Positions 1 through 6,568 are shown, counted from the stretch's first letter. The stretch: DNA of 9,240 nt from an uncultured Oscillospiraceae bacterium (GCA_910584045.1 CAJTYO010000086.1:1-9240); one strand, 5' to 3'. A program made the numbers and translations. Notes: generated by a model from the letters alone, not told the origin.

Positions 1-719
1 GCCTTGACGTAGTGGCCTTTTTCTCGGAAGTAAGGCGAAAGCTTTTCAAAAAGCTCGCCCTTGGGATCTGTGACAAATACGGACTCTCCCCGCTGGGCGC
101 AGCCCATGAGGAAGGGAATGATGAACCCTCTGGATTTCCCGCTGCCGGGCGCGCCAATGCACAGTAGATTGTTGTTGTCACCGGGGATCATCCGGTGAGC
201 GGCATAGATCGCGTATTTATCCAAATCGTTCTCATGGGCTTTGTGCTTCCCCAGCATCATTCCCTGGACTTCTGTGACATCGCCCAGCTCCAGAAACTCC
301 CCCATTTCCTTTTTTGTCAGGAATCCAGAGGAGCCATGGGTGGCATCCGGGAGGATGTCGAAGCCCCGCGGGTCATGGGTATACTTGTAGCCGGAGAACC
401 AGATGTATCCTTTTTTCGTGATGAGACAGACCAGCAGCACAACGACGGCGGTGACGCCCAGTCCGAAGGGGGTGAACACCACGAACCAATTCTTGAAGGG
501 GTTGACTACCCAGATTCTTGGGACTTCCTGCCCGGGGAGGTGGAAGGTGGCCTGCCGGCCCAGCTTCAGGGAGTTGAGGAGCATTCCATAGAAGTACCAT
601 GCCACCAGCCCCATCGGAATATAAAGCGGAAATTTTGCCTTGTGGCGCTCGTACCATGGGCCGCACTTTTTCTCAACGAGATCTTCCAGTTTTTCCACAA
701 GTTTGGAAGGGCGGAGCAT
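1..719 (-). CDS. VirD4/TraG-like type IV secretion coupling ATPase (N-terminal part, cut at the left edge)
   Basis: This is the conjugation coupling protein, an inner-membrane ATPase that brings the relaxase-bound DNA to the secretion channel. Only the first 239 codons are in the window. Two hydrophobic segments lie at about residues 31-49 and 79-100, as in the VirD4 membrane anchor. Walker A follows as GAPGSGKS (residues 189-196, K195) after a DNNNLLCIG lead-in, then VFVTDPKGEL (about 214-223), which is typical of VirD4/TraG proteins. The ATG at 717-719 was chosen because AGGAG (729-733) sits 9 bases upstream. An in-frame ATG at 726-728 abuts that site and is too close. The start lies 47 bases inside the end of the winged-helix gene, so translation is probably coupled. 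The Walker B/DE motif and C-terminal region are outside the window. The family call is secure; the subfamily is not determined. Confidence 0.93.
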   Translation of the reverse strand, partial: MLRPSKLVEKLEDLVEKKCGPWYERHKAKFPLYIPMGLVAWYFYGMLLNSLKLGRQATFHLPGQEVPRIWVVNPFKNWFVVFTPFGLGVTAVVVLLVCLITKKGYIWFSGYKYTHDPRGFDILPDATHGSSGFLTKKEMGEFLELGDVTEVQGMMLGKHKAHENDLDKYAIYAAHRMIPGDNNNLLCIGAPGSGKSRGFIIPFLMGCAQRGESVFVTDPKGELFEKLSPYFREKGHYVK

Positions 720-1791
720 CGACAACATCTCCTTTCGGCGAAATAAATTGTGTGCGCGGAGGGATATAGGGAACCGGCGGACTGCCGGTCACTTCTGAAA
801 TGGCCTCGTTTGTGAGGACAAACACCCGGGCAAGGCCGGCGTCACGGTAACGTGGAAAGAAAACAGCTTCCGCCTGCCCTCTCAGGGCGGCAATGGCGAT
901 CTGTTTCATTCCCTGATCTTGGGCAGCGCGAATGGCGGCGTCAACGCGCCGGAGATCCATATCCGCCGCCATGACAAAGGGCAGCCCTTGGAAAATGGCG
1001 TCCCATGCGGGAATGTCTTTGGGCGGAGGCTGGTACTGGTTTTTCAGCGCGGCCAGGGTCAGCCGCTGCCGGTGATCCGGCACAGACATAATTTGCAGCT
1101 GCACCGCGCCTGTATCGTCGCAGGAGAGCAGCCGCACAGGGAGCTGCAGGCGGCGATAGGCATCTCCATAGAAAATCAGCTTTGTTTCCGTCTTGCTGGC
1201 CTGACCCAGTTCGGAGAGAATATCCGTATAGTTCTCTCCCGCAAAAATAAATGCCCGTTGGGCATTTCGGAAGCGGGCGGTCTGATTAGAGAAAGCGGTC
1301 AGCTCATCCGTGAGAGCTATTTTGCCGATTCCCGGGCAGACATAATGGACAGCGCAGAGGATGCCGCCCAGGTTGGCAATAGCCGCGACACGGGTACTTC
1401 CCCAGGGATTGACGCCCCGGCTGCGGGCAATGGCGGATAGGAACAGCGCGGGCGGGGCCACTATACATTCTGTTGCCGTTGTGAAAATGTTGATCCCCCC
1501 ATGGTAAGCGGTCAAGGCCATACGGCTCAGTCTGATGCGGCGCTGAATGGCATCGCTATGATACGACTGCGCAAGCTCCGGCAATTCTGGTATAAGAGTA
1601 TCCCGCAAAAGCTGACGGCCGCTATTGGAAAGAGTAAGCGCGCCGCTTCCTCGATGGCGGCGGATCAGCCCCAGCTGCATCAGATTTTCTCGCTCTGCCT
1701 GGGAAGAGATCGTATTCAAGTCCTCCGGCTGGATGTATTGGCACCAGCAGAGCAAACGCAGCACGTCTACATCCCGCTCACTGAAAATCAA
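673..1791 (-). CDS. winged-helix DNA-binding protein (replication-relaxation-like) upstream of virD4
   Basis: The predicted protein has 372 residues. The first 65 or so look like a winged helix: a helix with ERDVDVLRLLCWC, a second around IQPEDLNTI, a recognition-type helix ending in LMQLGLIRRHR, and a wing GSGALTLSNSGRQLL. This pattern resembles the replication-relaxation-like proteins often found near traG in Firmicute elements. The remaining 300 residues are mixed alpha/beta with no motif I recognise. The start is inferred to be TTG at 1789-1791: a full AGGAGG (1801-1806) lies 9 bases upstream and the winged helix begins at once. An earlier TTG at 1855-1857 would add 22 basic residues encoded by a hairpin and has no obvious ribosome binding site. 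The gene follows a structured leader (1792-2062) and overlaps virD4 by 47 bases. Its role may be regulation of transfer genes or a relaxosome accessory; neither is shown. Confidence 0.75.
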   Translation of the reverse strand: MIFSERDVDVLRLLCWCQYIQPEDLNTISSQAERENLMQLGLIRRHRGSGALTLSNSGRQLLRDTLIPELPELAQSYHSDAIQRRIRLSRMALTAYHGGINIFTTATECIVAPPALFLSAIARSRGVNPWGSTRVAAIANLGGILCAVHYVCPGIGKIALTDELTAFSNQTARFRNAQRAFIFAGENYTDILSELGQASKTETKLIFYGDAYRRLQLPVRLLSCDDTGAVQLQIMSVPDHRQRLTLAALKNQYQPPPKDIPAWDAIFQGLPFVMAADMDLRRVDAAIRAAQDQGMKQIAIAALRGQAEAVFFPRYRDAGLARVFVLTNEAISEVTGSPPVPYIPPRTQFISPKGDVVDAPPFQTCGKTGRSR

Positions 1792-1800
1792 TCGCCATCT

Positions 1801-1806
1801 CCTCCT
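1801..1806 (-). promoter_or_regulatory. ribosome binding site deciding the TTG start of the winged-helix gene
   Basis: Minus-strand AGGAGG lies 9 bases before TTG at 1789-1791. An ATG at 1796-1798 (inside AGATGG) is out of frame and meets a stop after six codons, so the TTG is the likely start. The site lies 15 bases past the end of hairpin B, so folding or unfolding of the leader could affect its access. Confidence 0.7.
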
Positions 1807-1821
1807 TCCGCCATTCCTGCG

Positions 1822-1873
1822 GACGCCGAAACCGCTCTTGCGCCGCTCCCGGCGCAAGAACGATTTCGGCGTC
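1822..1873 (-). ncRNA. leader hairpin B: 23-bp stem, 6-base loop
   Basis: On the minus-strand transcript, 1851-1873 pairs with 1822-1844 around the loop GGGAGC (1845-1850). Ten pairs (1822-1831 with 1864-1873) and nine pairs (1836-1844 with 1851-1859) are Watson-Crick. The two interruptions, 1832/1863 and 1835/1860, are C-A on the plus strand but G-U in minus-strand RNA, so the RNA stem is continuous. No U-run follows, so it is not a standard intrinsic terminator. It ends 15 bases before the AGGAGG of the winged-helix gene. Confidence 0.8.
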
Positions 1874-1877
1874 TCTG

Positions 1878-1923
1878 CCGCCCTCTATGCGGGAACAATC
1901 GGTTGCCCCCGCATAGAGGGCAG
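1878..1923 (-). ncRNA. leader hairpin A: 21-bp stem, CCGA tetraloop
   Basis: The arms 1903-1923 and 1878-1898 pair around a four-base loop (CCGA on the minus strand, 1899-1902). The core of 14 perfect pairs (1880-1893 with 1908-1921) is visible on either strand. The stem is extended inward by two G-U and three Watson-Crick pairs, and outward by one G-U and one G-C, only in minus-strand RNA. Four bases (1874-1877) separate it from hairpin B, so the two stems could stack end to end. There is no U-tract after it. Confidence 0.8.
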
Positions 1924-2062
1924 GTCTTATTCCTGAAGCACCGCTCTTCCTTCTTCTGAAAGCCCTGTCCCGCAGCGATTTTCAGGCGAAGGTACCCAAC
2001 AGGCTGCTTGATTTCTTTCCAATGGGGAGAACCCTTGAAATTTGACGGTTATCTGTTGGGTG

Positions 2063-2746
2063 TCAACAGCTCCAAGTCCCGCTGTAGAAATCGCTTCTGA
2101 TATAATCCCCGGAGTGCATAGCAAAGAAATCCGCCGCATCCGCCTGATCCAGCAGCGTGATATGGCAGACGTTCAGCTCGCTCTTCTGTGACAGCAGCAC
2201 CAGACTTAAAGTGTACTGGTCATCGTCTGGGATCAGCCTGCCTTTGATAGCATTGGAGACTGCTTTCCAGCCTTTATTATCCTGGTCGAAGATATGCCGT
2301 CCATCGATACCGCAATGTTCATCGATCACCAGCATTGCCGACTTGAAGTGGGGCAGCGTACTCCCGCCGCTCTCGTACTCATCCAGCAGCCGCCGGATCG
2401 TATCACTTAACCACTCCGGGGTTTGGTAGCGGCAGTGGGGCAGGAGCGTGTTCAGCTGAATGTGTAGCCAGCCGTAACCGAACCGCTCCACGTATCCGGC
2501 AGTTTCCATCCTGGGAGCAGCAGGCCGATTCCCGTAGCTTCCAATGCCGGGAGAATGCTTTTCACAAAGCCGCCGCAATTCCAGGGCAGCTTGCTCGAAC
2601 CGCTCCATGGTTTGCTCCAGCTGCCGCTGCAATTTCCTGGCGTCAGCCTGTCCACTGTCAGCCAACGCTGCCAGTCCGCCTGTCTGTTGAAATGCACCGG
2701 CGGTCAATTCCTGTATCCGGGACACATCCTGCTTCAGTCCGTTCAT
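2063..2746 (-). CDS. conserved element protein of unknown function, possibly DUF6100 family
   Basis: The protein has 227 residues, no signal peptide and no membrane segment. Residues about 1-65 are helical and Gln/Glu-rich, with a probable short coiled coil around RKLQRQLEQTMERFEQAALELRRL. The rest is a compact alpha/beta-looking domain containing YGWLHIQLNTLLPHCRYQ, a DEYESGG segment and MLVIDEHCG. Its position directly after virB4 and before virD4 matches a gene I recall annotated as DUF6100 in Firmicute conjugative elements; this is memory, not a search. The ATG at 2744-2746 overlaps the virB4 stop as ATGA, with GGAGG six bases upstream, so it is probably made together with VirB4. No catalytic motif is apparent, and I do not assign a function. 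The coding call is strong; the family name is tentative. Confidence 0.72.
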   Translation of the reverse strand: MNGLKQDVSRIQELTAGAFQQTGGLAALADSGQADARKLQRQLEQTMERFEQAALELRRLCEKHSPGIGSYGNRPAAPRMETAGYVERFGYGWLHIQLNTLLPHCRYQTPEWLSDTIRRLLDEYESGGSTLPHFKSAMLVIDEHCGIDGRHIFDQDNKGWKAVSNAIKGRLIPDDDQYTLSLVLLSQKSELNVCHITLLDQADAADFFAMHSGDYIRSDFYSGTWSC

Positions 2747-4692
2747 CCGGCACCTCCGATCCTCTTTTTTTGCAGATCGGTAGGGGAGGTGGTGATAGCG
2801 TCGTACTCCTTCTGCGTGGCGTGGAATGCGATCGGCACATGGTTATATCCGATGCACAACAATCCTTCGCCGCGCCGGAACCGGGTGATCTGCCGGACTT
2901 CATCCTCGGAGAGATTTAACACGCCCTGGATGAGCCGGGCCTCCTGCTCCTCCATCTGCATCACCAGCTTGATCCGGCTGGAGTCCAGAATGCCCTTGCC
3001 ATACTTTCCGCCGTCCAGGCCAAAGAGGTCCTGCATCCCCTGGGTAGAAGTGACGGCGATGCCGCCCAGTCCGCGAATGGTCTTGACCATCTCCTGTACG
3101 AACCCGGCGGCCAGGGGATTGGAGTTGGCCCCTACCAGACTCCACAGCTCATCCGCGATCAGAGCGGAGAGATCGCTTCCGGCATCCATAATGAGGTCAT
3201 TGGCTATGTCCGTGGCCCAGAAGATCCCCGGCAGCAGCAGGTCGTCCGGCATCCCGGAGGTATCCAGAACGATGTACTTGTTGTCAAGGTCTATGTCGTT
3301 CCTCGCGCCCATGGCGGAGGCCGAGCCGGTGACATACCGGGCCAGCACCACCGCGAGATGCTTTGTCTCCGCGTTCTCCTGGAGAACATTGTACCAATCC
3401 GCGATAATGGGCATCTTCCGGAAAGCGCCGTCCTCCTCCAGCACCGAATCATTATCGAAGGTGATCCCATACCGCCGGTAGCACTCCACCAGAGAGGAAT
3501 CCAGGTGGTTCTTATCTTCATCACTGAGATCACGCTTTTGCAGGGAGTACCAGATGATGAGTCTGGAGATCTTGTCGGCAAGGACGGAATCGTCCCGCAC
3601 CGCCAGATCCCGCAGGCCGGAGTAGGCGTCCAGCGATTTTCGCCGGATAGCCATGATGTTGGGGCAATCCCTGGAGGATGGGGACATTTTCAAATACAGC
3701 CCGCCCAGAAGTTCGCACAGAGGACGAAACTCGTGGCCCTTCTTCGGCACGATAAAGATGACCCGCCGCCCCTGCTGCCGTAGCCGACCGCCCAGGCATT
3801 GCAGCGTAAATGTCTTGCCCGCGCCGGAGGAGCCGCCGATCCAGCAGTTGCCATTAGTATATTTGTAGTCGTCATACGGATCGAGGAACACTGGAGAGCG
3901 GTTGTAGAGGTTCAGCCCCAGGAACACTCCGTTGCGGTCGCTGAGTTCGTAGGATGCAAAAGGGAACGCTGCGGCCACGCCGCTGGTAAGGGCGTTGCGC
4001 CGGGACTTTCGCTCCACATCCGCATCCAGGGTGAGCAGTGGCAGCGCAGAGAGGAATGCCTGTTCATTTTTGTAGTCACAGCGCCGGGCGATCATATCAA
4101 TAGAGACGCACAGCTTCTCTACGGCGGTGACACGCTGCTCCAGTGTCTCCGCGTCATCCGCCACTACCTCTACCAGCGTGTGCATGTAATAGAAGTCCTC
4201 GCCCTGCCGGTTCATAGCATCCTTCAGATACAGGCCGGAGCTGATGGCGCTGTCCAGCTCCTCGTAATCCTGACGGGTATCGCCCACATCCCTCATCCGG
4301 GAACGGTTGACCATGGTGGTCTGAGCGATTTTGGAGAGTATCTTGTCCTTGGGCTGCCGCCTGGCGATGAAACTGAGATTGAAACCCTCACCGGCCTCCA
4401 CCAGCGGGGTGAGCCAACAGGAACCGACCGTAGTGGAGTAGCCGTACCCGGCTATGTAGAGGTAGGCGTGGTACACGCCGTCCACGATGATGTAGTCCCG
4501 GCTCTTGGTATCAATGGCAGTGGGGGAGAGGATGTCCAGGATGGTGGTAGAGCCGGATTCCAGTTCAGTAAGATCCGGCTTTTCCTCGCCGAACAGCAGG
4601 CATTTGAGACTGGACTGCTTTTTCTCCGCAGGCGGAGCTTTCTTCCTGGGCCGCGCCTTGGCGGAGGGTTTGGTGGCTTTTTTCTTCTGCAT
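2743..4692 (-). CDS. VirB4-like conjugation ATPase (ATPase-bearing part)
   Basis: This 649-residue protein is the energy-supplying ATPase of the type IV secretion channel, acting at the cytoplasmic face of the membrane. A Lys/Pro-rich N-terminus (1-27) leads to a VirB4 middle region (about 60-270). Walker A is GGSSGAGKT (286-294, K293). Walker B is LIADELW (511-517, D514/E515), followed by a TSTQGMQDL segment (548-556), as in VirB4/TraC ATPases. The ATG at 4690-4692 has AGGAGG (4698-4703) six bases upstream, and the stop codon of the preceding gene (4702-4704) lies within that site. The protein is shorter than the roughly 800-residue single-chain VirB4 proteins of related elements, and the missing N-terminal part appears to be encoded by the gene just upstream (4702-5373). 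Its 3' end overlaps the next gene by four bases. It is related to the Tn916 orf16 and CD1110-type ATPases. Confidence 0.94.
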   Translation of the reverse strand: MQKKKATKPSAKARPRKKAPPAEKKQSSLKCLLFGEEKPDLTELESGSTTILDILSPTAIDTKSRDYIIVDGVYHAYLYIAGYGYSTTVGSCWLTPLVEAGEGFNLSFIARRQPKDKILSKIAQTTMVNRSRMRDVGDTRQDYEELDSAISSGLYLKDAMNRQGEDFYYMHTLVEVVADDAETLEQRVTAVEKLCVSIDMIARRCDYKNEQAFLSALPLLTLDADVERKSRRNALTSGVAAAFPFASYELSDRNGVFLGLNLYNRSPVFLDPYDDYKYTNGNCWIGGSSGAGKTFTLQCLGGRLRQQGRRVIFIVPKKGHEFRPLCELLGGLYLKMSPSSRDCPNIMAIRRKSLDAYSGLRDLAVRDDSVLADKISRLIIWYSLQKRDLSDEDKNHLDSSLVECYRRYGITFDNDSVLEEDGAFRKMPIIADWYNVLQENAETKHLAVVLARYVTGSASAMGARNDIDLDNKYIVLDTSGMPDDLLLPGIFWATDIANDLIMDAGSDLSALIADELWSLVGANSNPLAAGFVQEMVKTIRGLGGIAVTSTQGMQDLFGLDGGKYGKGILDSSRIKLVMQMEEQEARLIQGVLNLSEDEVRQITRFRRGEGLLCIGYNHVPIAFHATQKEYDAITTSPTDLQKKRIGGAG

Positions 4693-4701
4693 GGCATCCT
4701 C

Positions 4702-5373
4702 CTATTCAAAAATCCCATGTACGGCAGTGGTCATATCGAACACTCCCTCCGGCAGCTTGACCCGGAGGCCGGTGCGTTTGTTGATGATCTCATAGAGCAG
4801 CTTCAGGACGAAATCATCGGAATAGCGGGGCTCCAGCACCTCCAACTCACACACATCCAGGTATCGCCGGGCTGTGTCCGACTCCTCGTTGAGCCGCTGG
4901 ATGATGGCGGCAACGGAGTTGCCCTTGGACTTCATGCGGGGCTCGTACTGGAAGATCAGGAAAAACCGGTGCCGGATGGCGTCGCTTGCCACGCCCTGAC
5001 CGATCTCCCTGATATTATCCTCGATCATCTCACGGCAGGACTCGTTTTCCTCCCGCTCCGCGTACTGCTTCATCCGCTCCACGTACTCCGCCGTATCCGC
5101 CGGGAGCGTCCGGGCCTGGAGCATAAGGTCATCCGGCGCGATCTTCAGATAGGCGGCAAATCCGGAAATGATGTTCTGCCGGTCATTGGGCGATTTCAAG
5201 TAGATGTTGACCGGCAGGACTTCCAATATCTTGATGAAACGGTTATCGCGGGTAATGACCACGCCGCCTATGATGTTTTTGACGGGGAGCCACGCCTGGA
5301 TGCTGTCCCGGTAGGCCCCGCCGCCGCTGGCGGTCTTGACGCCGCCGCCGAAAATCAGTTCTTTAATATTCAC
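4702..5373 (-). CDS. VirB4 N-terminal-domain-like protein (separate gene upstream of the ATPase)
   Basis: This soluble protein of 223 residues has no Walker motif. It contains segments typical of the N-terminal part of VirB4/TraC-type conjugation ATPases: a strand pair with VVITRDNRFIKILEVLPVNIYLKS, a FAAYLKIAPDDLMLQ stretch, a charged helix with YVERMKQYAEREENESCREM, then HRFFLIFQYEP. I infer that it works as the other half of the 649-residue ATPase encoded directly downstream. The start is GTG at 5371-5373: AGGAGG (5383-5388) lies 9 bases upstream, and GTGA overlaps the stop of the radical SAM gene by four bases. A longer reading frame opens at 5451 but would run deep into the radical SAM gene without a ribosome binding site. 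Its stop codon lies inside the virB4 ribosome binding site. Confidence 0.82.
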   Translation of the reverse strand: MNIKELIFGGGVKTASGGGAYRDSIQAWLPVKNIIGGVVITRDNRFIKILEVLPVNIYLKSPNDRQNIISGFAAYLKIAPDDLMLQARTLPADTAEYVERMKQYAEREENESCREMIEDNIREIGQGVASDAIRHRFFLIFQYEPRMKSKGNSVAAIIQRLNEESDTARRYLDVCELEVLEPRYSDDFVLKLLYEIINKRTGLRVKLPEGVFDMTTAVHGIFE

Positions 5374-6269
5374 AAAATCGATCCTCCTTTTCCTGGATAC
5401 TGATAGTCCTCCCATGAGCAGGAGTGGAAGGCGGCCCTGTTGTTGACCCACCGGGCGAAGGCCCTCTGCTCTAAAGATGGTTCGCCGCCGTCAAAGTCCC
5501 GGTAAGGCTGGGCAAAAGGTTCCACTCCCATTTCCCGCAGGGCTATGACCCTCTGGTGGGCGTCCCCCACATCCCGCACCAGGACGTATGCCCAGAAGCG
5601 GGAGGGAGCCGCCCCGGCTTCGCGGAGATAGGCCGCAGCCCGCTCCACGACCGGGAGCATATCGCTGGTATCGCAGGACATCCGGATAAACCGTATCCAA
5701 TGGAGCCGGGCCAGCATCCGGGCAGTATCCAGAGTAATTAGCCGGGCATCCAGGCCCTGATTAAAATCTACCCAGAACGGTTCGCCGCCCATCCGGTCGA
5801 TCTGCTCCAGTCCAAAATCTGAAGCCAGAACATTGTTGTCCAGAAATAGGATCTCCCGACTGTCCGGCCTCCGGATCTCCTCCCAGGTCGCCGCAGGACG
5901 GATGTCTCCCTCTTTACGAGGTACTACGCAGTATTCACAGCGGCGGATACATCCCCGCGTCAGAAAGCCTATGGCTTTCTTGCATTGTGGATAAATGCCG
6001 TAGTCCGGCGGCGTGGCCTCCACCTCCGGCGGGAGTGTACCATAGTTTCTGTAGCCAGTCCCGCCGGTGATGATCTCATCCGAATTGACAACGCTGTTAA
6101 AGTCCGGAGTAAAGGTAAACACCTTGGATTGGTACACCCGGTCATAGTGTTCAAAGCCGCTCCACCATTCCACCTGATCCCCCTGAGATCTGTGCCATGC
6201 GGACAGGCGCATAAGGGCCAGATTGGGAAAGTTGTTATGTCCGTCCACAGCAACAAGGCCAACCTTCAT
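5370..6269 (-). CDS. radical SAM protein embedded in the conjugation operon
   Basis: The 299-residue protein has the radical SAM cluster motif CxxxCxxC at C107, C111 and C114 (GCIRRCEYCVVP), which binds a 4Fe-4S cluster for cleaving S-adenosylmethionine. The first 95 residues (starting MKVGLVAVDGHN) look like a Rossmann-type domain of the kind found in front of many radical SAM enzymes, but I see no clear cobalamin-binding DxHxxG motif. FWVDFNQGLDARL (165-177) is a further segment I associate with this group in mobile elements and phages. The substrate is unknown. The ATG at 6267-6269 has GGGAGGT close upstream and overlaps the stop of the PrgI-like gene as ATGA. The 3' end overlaps the next gene as GTGA. 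So it is coupled on both sides to secretion genes, and codon style matches its neighbours. It could modify a transfer component, nucleic acid or metabolite; nothing here shows which. Confidence 0.88.
   Translation of the reverse strand: MKVGLVAVDGHNNFPNLALMRLSAWHRSQGDQVEWWSGFEHYDRVYQSKVFTFTPDFNSVVNSDEIITGGTGYRNYGTLPPEVEATPPDYGIYPQCKKAIGFLTRGCIRRCEYCVVPRKEGDIRPAATWEEIRRPDSREILFLDNNVLASDFGLEQIDRMGGEPFWVDFNQGLDARLITLDTARMLARLHWIRFIRMSCDTSDMLPVVERAAAYLREAGAAPSRFWAYVLVRDVGDAHQRVIALREMGVEPFAQPYRDFDGGEPSLEQRAFARWVNNRAAFHSCSWEDYQYPGKGGSIL
5383..5388 (-). promoter_or_regulatory. ribosome binding site deciding the GTG start of the VirB4 N-terminal gene
   Basis: Minus-strand AGGAGG lies 9 bases before GTG at 5371-5373. 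It is within the last codons of the radical SAM gene. This site supports GTG as the start rather than the upstream in-frame codon at 5451. Confidence 0.75.
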
Positions 6270-6568
6270 TTTCCCACCTCCCCCCTGTAGCAGATGAGCC
6301 TGCGTCCCTTCCTCCAGCGCCACCAGCAGCCCACCCAGCGGGTCAGGCTGTCATCGTTGATGCCCAGCAGGCCGAAACCGCCCAACGGCACAGCGACCAT
6401 CATAGTGACGATGAGCTTCGGCGTCAGCGCCAGGGGCAGGAGGGTAAGGCAAAGGTACAATGCGGGCCCGGCCAGCAGGATCGACTCCACCATGTTCCGG
6501 ATCTCAAACAGGCCCATCACGCGCCCGGCATCTGTAAAGTTAGTCGGTATGTAGTATGTTTCATTCAT
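6266..6568 (-). CDS. PrgI/VirB3-like small membrane protein of the conjugation channel
   Basis: The 100-residue protein has a polar N-terminus (MNETYYIPTNFTDAGRVMG), two adjacent hydrophobic helices at about 29-49 and 51-70 separated by a short TPK turn, and a basic Trp/Arg-rich C-terminal tail (WWRWRKGRR). This layout, the size and the location upstream of virB4 fit PrgI-type proteins, the Gram-positive counterparts of VirB3 that sit in the membrane next to VirB4. The ATG at 6566-6568 has GGAGG nine bases upstream and overlaps the stop of the small helix-turn-helix gene by eight bases. A radical SAM gene separates it from the VirB4 genes, whereas in related elements the two are commonly adjacent. 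The family call rests on topology and context, with no catalytic motif to confirm it. Confidence 0.78.
   Translation of the reverse strand: MNETYYIPTNFTDAGRVMGLFEIRNMVESILLAGPALYLCLTLLPLALTPKLIVTMMVAVPLGGFGLLGINDDSLTRWVGCWWRWRKGRRLICYRGEVGK

Larger units (their letters stand above)
1792..2062 (-). promoter_or_regulatory. structured untranslated leader between the DUF6100-like gene and the winged-helix gene
   Basis: This is the only sizeable non-coding stretch in the window (271 bases). Besides hairpins A and B it shows a two-part stem: CCTGAA (1981-1986) pairs with TTCAGG (1932-1937), and ATCGCT (1974-1979) pairs with AGCGGT (1940-1945, one G-U). A 9-base long-range pairing joins 2053-2061 to 1994-2002 and encloses a weaker bulged hairpin at 2016-2040. 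A TTGACA (2061-2066) overlaps the end of the upstream gene but has no convincing -10 box at 16-18 bases. The leader may regulate the winged-helix and virD4 genes by RNA folding, be a processing site, or be a remnant of a small mobile repeat. The sequence cannot decide between these. Confidence 0.6.

Noticed and set aside
1822..1923. The tandem hairpins as rho-independent terminators
   Set aside because: Neither hairpin is followed by a U-run on either strand in the expected place, and genes continue in the same direction.
1792..2048. A minus-strand frame through the leader encoding a CPLCGG zinc-ribbon-like string
   Set aside because: It has no ATG, GTG or TTG start before the motif, begins just after an in-frame stop, and its later part is simply the two hairpins read as Arg/Ala-rich codons.
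2033..2066. A promoter with TTGACA at 2061-2066 upstream of the leader
   Set aside because: At 16-18 bases downstream there is only AAATTT-like sequence, not a good -10 box. Start-site mapping would be needed.
1927..2139. A 70-codon minus-strand frame starting inside the DUF6100-like gene and running into the leader
   Set aside because: Its first third overlaps a better-supported gene, it has no clear ribosome binding site, and the rest lies in the structured leader.
2555..3481. A 308-codon open frame on the plus strand
   Set aside because: It is antisense to the ATPase domain of VirB4, with Ser/Arg/Pro-rich low-information sequence and no supporting start signal.
3799..5403. A 534-codon open frame on the plus strand
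   Set aside because: It lies antisense to the VirB4 genes, which have ATPase motifs and strong ribosome binding sites. In GC-rich genes such long antisense frames are common, and its product shows no motif.
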